Shown piece by piece: positions 32,370 through 34,580 of a stretch of DNA of 34,580 bases (position 1 is the stretch's first letter; each line of letters begins with the position of its first letter). The DNA comes from Oscillospiraceae bacterium (lineage in GTDB: Bacteria; Bacillota; Clostridia; Oscillospirales; Ruminococcaceae). The DNA lies in contig JAIRWC010000004.1 in NCBI GenBank assembly GCA_031253495.1, positions 1-34,580 on the forward strand, in the 5' to 3' direction. Under the pieces are notes generated by a model. It saw nothing but the letters and a program-made list of their open reading frames with translations. It was not told where the DNA came from and searched no databases. A program made the translations under genes and the position numbers.

Positions 32370-33946
32370 ACATCGGGCTTTCGGATAAACACACGGTGCT
32401 TATAATTGATACATTAAAAAACTGCGGGGTTCGGCGGGCGGTTATATTCGGCTCACGCGCAAAAGGTAACTGGCGCAATAATTCCGACATAGATATAGCC
32501 GTGTTCGGCGGCTGTGTTCCAGAATTGCTTGCGCGGCTTGATGAACTGCCTATGCCGTATAAATTTGATGTGGTGGACTATGAAACAATAAATCATGAAC
32601 CGCTACGCGAACATATTGACCGTGTTGGGATTGAGTTGTTTTCACGCAAAAGCAGCAAGTTACAGCGACTTCTACAAGAACATTGCCCGGATGGGGTGGA
32701 GTATGTGCCGTTATGGAGCGTTACAGCGTGGGATAAACGATTTAACGCAGTTGAAAACAGCAAACAAACGAAAATAATCAGATACCCGTATCTCTTAGCA
32801 AACGACCTTAAAAAACTTGTTGTAAAAGAAGGTGGAACTGTCTATTTACTTTCAACGGGCGATTATTACGGATATACTACCGAAGAAAAAGCTGGTAATT
32901 ATATCAGTGAGGGTGAAGTTGTGACAATACCTTGGGGCGGGGTTGCTAATGTTCAATACTACAATGGTAAATTTGTTACCTCAGATAACCGTCTTGCAAC
33001 TGCTCTTGATACAATGGTTTTGAGTAACAAATTTTTATACTACTTTATGCAAAATAAGCAAAGAGAGATTCAGTCGTTTTATCGTGGTTCAGGTATTCAA
33101 CATCCAAATATGGCGGCTGTCCTTGATATGCAAATCCCCCTCCCCCCGCTCCCCGTCCAAGCCGAAATTGTCCGTATTTTGGACAATTTCGCGGAGCTTA
33201 CAGCGGAGCTTACAGCGGAGCTTACAGCGCGGAAGAAGCAGTATGAGTATTATCGGGATGAGTTGCTTTCGTTTGGTTGTTCACATACTGTTAACGTAGA
33301 GAGAGAGAGAGAGAGAGAGAGACGAGCGGCGCGATGGGTGACTTTGGGCGAGGTGATAATCTCTCTGAAAACAGGTCTGAACCCGAGGAAAAACTTTAGC
33401 TTGAACTCGGATAAGGCAACCAACTATTACGTTACCGTTCGCGAGATTATTGACGGCAACATCGTTTTTCTCGATAAAACTGACCGTGTTGACGATGAGG
33501 CATTAAGGCTGATAAACAGGCGCTCTAACCTTGAAGCGGGAGACGTACTGTTTTCCGGGACTGGAACAATCGGGAGGATTGCGGTGATAAAGGAAACGCC
33601 GACGAACTGGGGCATTAAAGAAGGCGTATATGTCATCAAGCCGAAACAGGGCGAGATTATGTCACGCTATCTTGCTCACATTCTTAATTCGAGCGAAGTG
33701 GTCAACCGCTATGCAAAGAAGATAGTCGGTTCGCCTGTGGCAAGTCTGCCTATGGCTGACCTCAATCGTTTAGAAATCCCCCTCCCCTCCCTCGATGAGC
33801 AAGCCCGCATTGTGGAAATTCTCGACAAGTTCGACGCGCTGACCACCGACATAGCCGCAGGGCTTCCCGCCGAGATTGCGGCGAGGCAGAAGCAGTACGA
33901 GTATTACCGTGACAAATTGCTCACGTTTAAGGAGACGGTTGCATGA
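32366..33946 (+). CDS. hsdS: fusion: MNT nucleotidyltransferase (antitoxin-type) + HsdS specificity subunit
   Basis: One 526-residue frame joins two families. Residues 1-95 are a minimal nucleotidyltransferase with GSX10DXD (G29-S30, D41, D43) and a third acid at D68; this type pairs with HEPN proteins. From about residue 97 (SKLQRLLQEHCPDGVEY) a typical HsdS begins: first target-recognition domain to about 260, central conserved helix with three TAEL repeats, an Glu-Arg run from a (GA)12 tract (codons 312-319), second recognition domain (about 325-480), and a C-terminal helix ending KQYEYYRDKLLTF that mirrors the central one. No internal start for HsdS alone is evident. It overlaps hsdR by 4 bases. 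The first recognition domain is more AT-rich than its surroundings, suggesting exchange. Confidence 0.9.
   Translation: MNIGLSDKHTVLIIDTLKNCGVRRAVIFGSRAKGNWRNNSDIDIAVFGGCVPELLARLDELPMPYKFDVVDYETINHEPLREHIDRVGIELFSRKSSKLQRLLQEHCPDGVEYVPLWSVTAWDKRFNAVENSKQTKIIRYPYLLANDLKKLVVKEGGTVYLLSTGDYYGYTTEEKAGNYISEGEVVTIPWGGVANVQYYNGKFVTSDNRLATALDTMVLSNKFLYYFMQNKQREIQSFYRGSGIQHPNMAAVLDMQIPLPPLPVQAEIVRILDNFAELTAELTAELTARKKQYEYYRDELLSFGCSHTVNVERERERERRAARWVTLGEVIISLKTGLNPRKNFSLNSDKATNYYVTVREIIDGNIVFLDKTDRVDDEALRLINRRSNLEAGDVLFSGTGTIGRIAVIKETPTNWGIKEGVYVIKPKQGEIMSRYLAHILNSSEVVNRYAKKIVGSPVASLPMADLNRLEIPLPSLDEQARIVEILDKFDALTTDIAAGLPAEIAARQKQYEYYRDKLLTFKETVA
33191..33226 (+). repeat. three perfect 12-bp tandem repeats (TAEL region) in hsdS
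   Basis: The unit gcggagcttaca occurs three times without mismatch and encodes the repeating Ala-Glu-Leu-Thr in the helix that separates the two recognition domains. In the EcoR124 family, two versus three such TAEL units change the spacing of the recognised bipartite site by one base. Confidence 0.92.
33299..33322 (+). repeat. (GA)12 simple-sequence tract in hsdS
   Basis: Twelve uninterrupted GA units lie in frame between the central helix and the second recognition domain, encoding alternating Glu-Arg. Gain of one unit puts the ribosome in a frame with a TGA six codons after the tract; loss of one leads to a TAG about 25 codons on. Both truncate HsdS after its first half. Confidence 0.92.
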
Positions 33947-34580
33947 GTACCTACAACATCGTGTCAAGCGACAACGATTCGACCGTCGTCGCCGAATATA
34001 TCCCGGAAGACCGTACCGCCGTAGCTTATCAGTCCGAGGCGGACTTGGAGCGCGATTTTATCAAGCGGCTTTCCGGGCAGGGCTACGAATACATCAGCGT
34101 CACCGACGAGGCGGGGTTGATTGCCAATCTGCGCCGCCGGCTTGAAACATTGAACGGGTACGCATTCACCGATTCCGAGTGGTCGCGGTTCTTCGCCGAC
34201 AGCATCGCCAACAAGAATGATAGCATCGTGGAGAAAACCAGAAAAATTCAAGACGACTATGTGCAAATCCTCAAACGGGACGACGGCACGACCAAGAATA
34301 TCTACCTCATAGACAAGAAGAATATCCACAACAACCGCCTGCAAGTACTGAACCAATACGAGACCGCCGACGGCGTCCATGCCAACCGTTACGACGTGAC
34401 GGTTCTCGTGAATGGTTTGCCGCTTGTGCATATCGAACTCAAACGGCGCGGCGTAGCCATCCGCGAGGCGTTCAACCAAATCAACCGCTACCAGCGCGAG
34501 AGTTTTTGGGCGGCGAGCGGATTGTTTGAGTATGTGCAAATTTTTGTCATCAGCAACGGAACGCATACGAAGTATTACAG
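33943..34580 (+). CDS. hsdR: type I restriction endonuclease subunit R (partial, runs off the window)
   Basis: The first 212 residues of an HsdR are present. The N-terminal nuclease domain is visible: D151 in NRYDVTVLVNG, and E165-L-K167 in VHIELKRRG form the PD-(D/E)xK active site, followed by AFNQINRY. The helicase motor and C-terminal parts lie beyond the right edge. The ATG overlaps the hsdS stop (ATGA), and AAGGAG lies 9 bases upstream inside hsdS. With hsdM and hsdS it would make a complete restriction complex. Confidence 0.93.
   Translation, partial: MSTYNIVSSDNDSTVVAEYIPEDRTAVAYQSEADLERDFIKRLSGQGYEYISVTDEAGLIANLRRRLETLNGYAFTDSEWSRFFADSIANKNDSIVEKTRKIQDDYVQILKRDDGTTKNIYLIDKKNIHNNRLQVLNQYETADGVHANRYDVTVLVNGLPLVHIELKRRGVAIREAFNQINRYQRESFWAASGLFEYVQIFVISNGTHTKYY

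Noticed and set aside
32366-32660. MNT-HsdS fusion as an assembly error
   Set aside because: The junction is in frame, codon use is continuous and the overlap with the HEPN gene is normal; an accidental in-frame join is unlikely, though it cannot be excluded without reads.
33299-33322. GA tract as a pure sequencing error
   Set aside because: Exact copy number may be off, but the frame is open through the tract into a full second recognition domain, so a real tract near this length is the simplest reading. Raw reads would decide.
1-34580. CRISPR arrays, insertion sequences, prophage genes, rRNA
   Set aside because: No regularly spaced repeats, transposase motifs, phage genes or rRNA sequence were seen.

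Overview
The window looks like chromosome from a Gram-positive, low-to-mid GC Firmicute, most probably an uncultured member of the Clostridia (inference). The signs are strong AAGGAG-type ribosome binding sites, many sigma-A-type promoters with 17-base spacers, an HPr carrying both His15 and Ser46, a ClpE-type ATPase with an N-terminal zinc finger, a separate ACT-domain protein in the lysine operon, and a MetH lacking its own reactivation domain. Genes are tightly packed and the codon choice is uniform up to about 29.8 kb.

Layout. (1) 0.2-3.7 kb: lysine/diaminopimelate operon asd-dapA-dapB-ACT protein, with a consensus promoter, a 42-bp perfect palindrome in the leader and a good terminator, then tRNA-Arg(CCG). 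(2) 3.8-9.1 kb: a CvpA-like membrane protein with an unusual insert, clpE-like ATPase, a short-chain dehydrogenase and an FKBP/trigger-factor-like lipoprotein. (3) 9.2-10.5 kb: an ECF-type S component divergent from a Crp/Fnr regulator. (4) 10.5-17.4 kb: a signalling operon of REC-HD-GYP phosphodiesterase, FIST sensor, soluble hybrid histidine kinase with HPt, and an ABC exporter, closed by a 64-bp near-perfect palindrome. (5) 17.5-21.7 kb, minus strand: metF, MetH activation protein and metH, then rpmF. (6) 21.8-28.5 kb: an SCP2-like protein, then minus-strand guaB-glycosylase and epimerase/zinc-ribbon genes, a lipoprotein, ptsH, trmD and rimM. (7) 28.6-29.8 kb: a second HD-GYP protein. (8) 29.8-34.6 kb: a structured 488-base intergenic region and then a type I restriction-modification locus that runs off the right edge.

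The most unusual part is that restriction locus. Between hsdM and hsdR lies a HEPN protein with an RX4HXY motif. The next gene is a single ORF in which an MNT nucleotidyltransferase (GSX10DXD, the antitoxin-type partner of HEPN proteins) is fused directly to an HsdS specificity subunit. That same hsdS carries a triple 12-bp TAEL-coding repeat between its two recognition domains and, just after it, a (GA)12 tract whose slippage would remove the second recognition domain while leaving the MNT domain intact. This suggests a phase-variable restriction system wired to a HEPN/MNT toxin-antitoxin pair.

Other structure includes a 31-bp dispersed repeat in three copies (one inside a lipoprotein reading frame), two clusters of consecutive hairpins of unknown nature, and two long palindromes. 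No CRISPR array, insertion sequence, rRNA or recognised riboswitch was seen.
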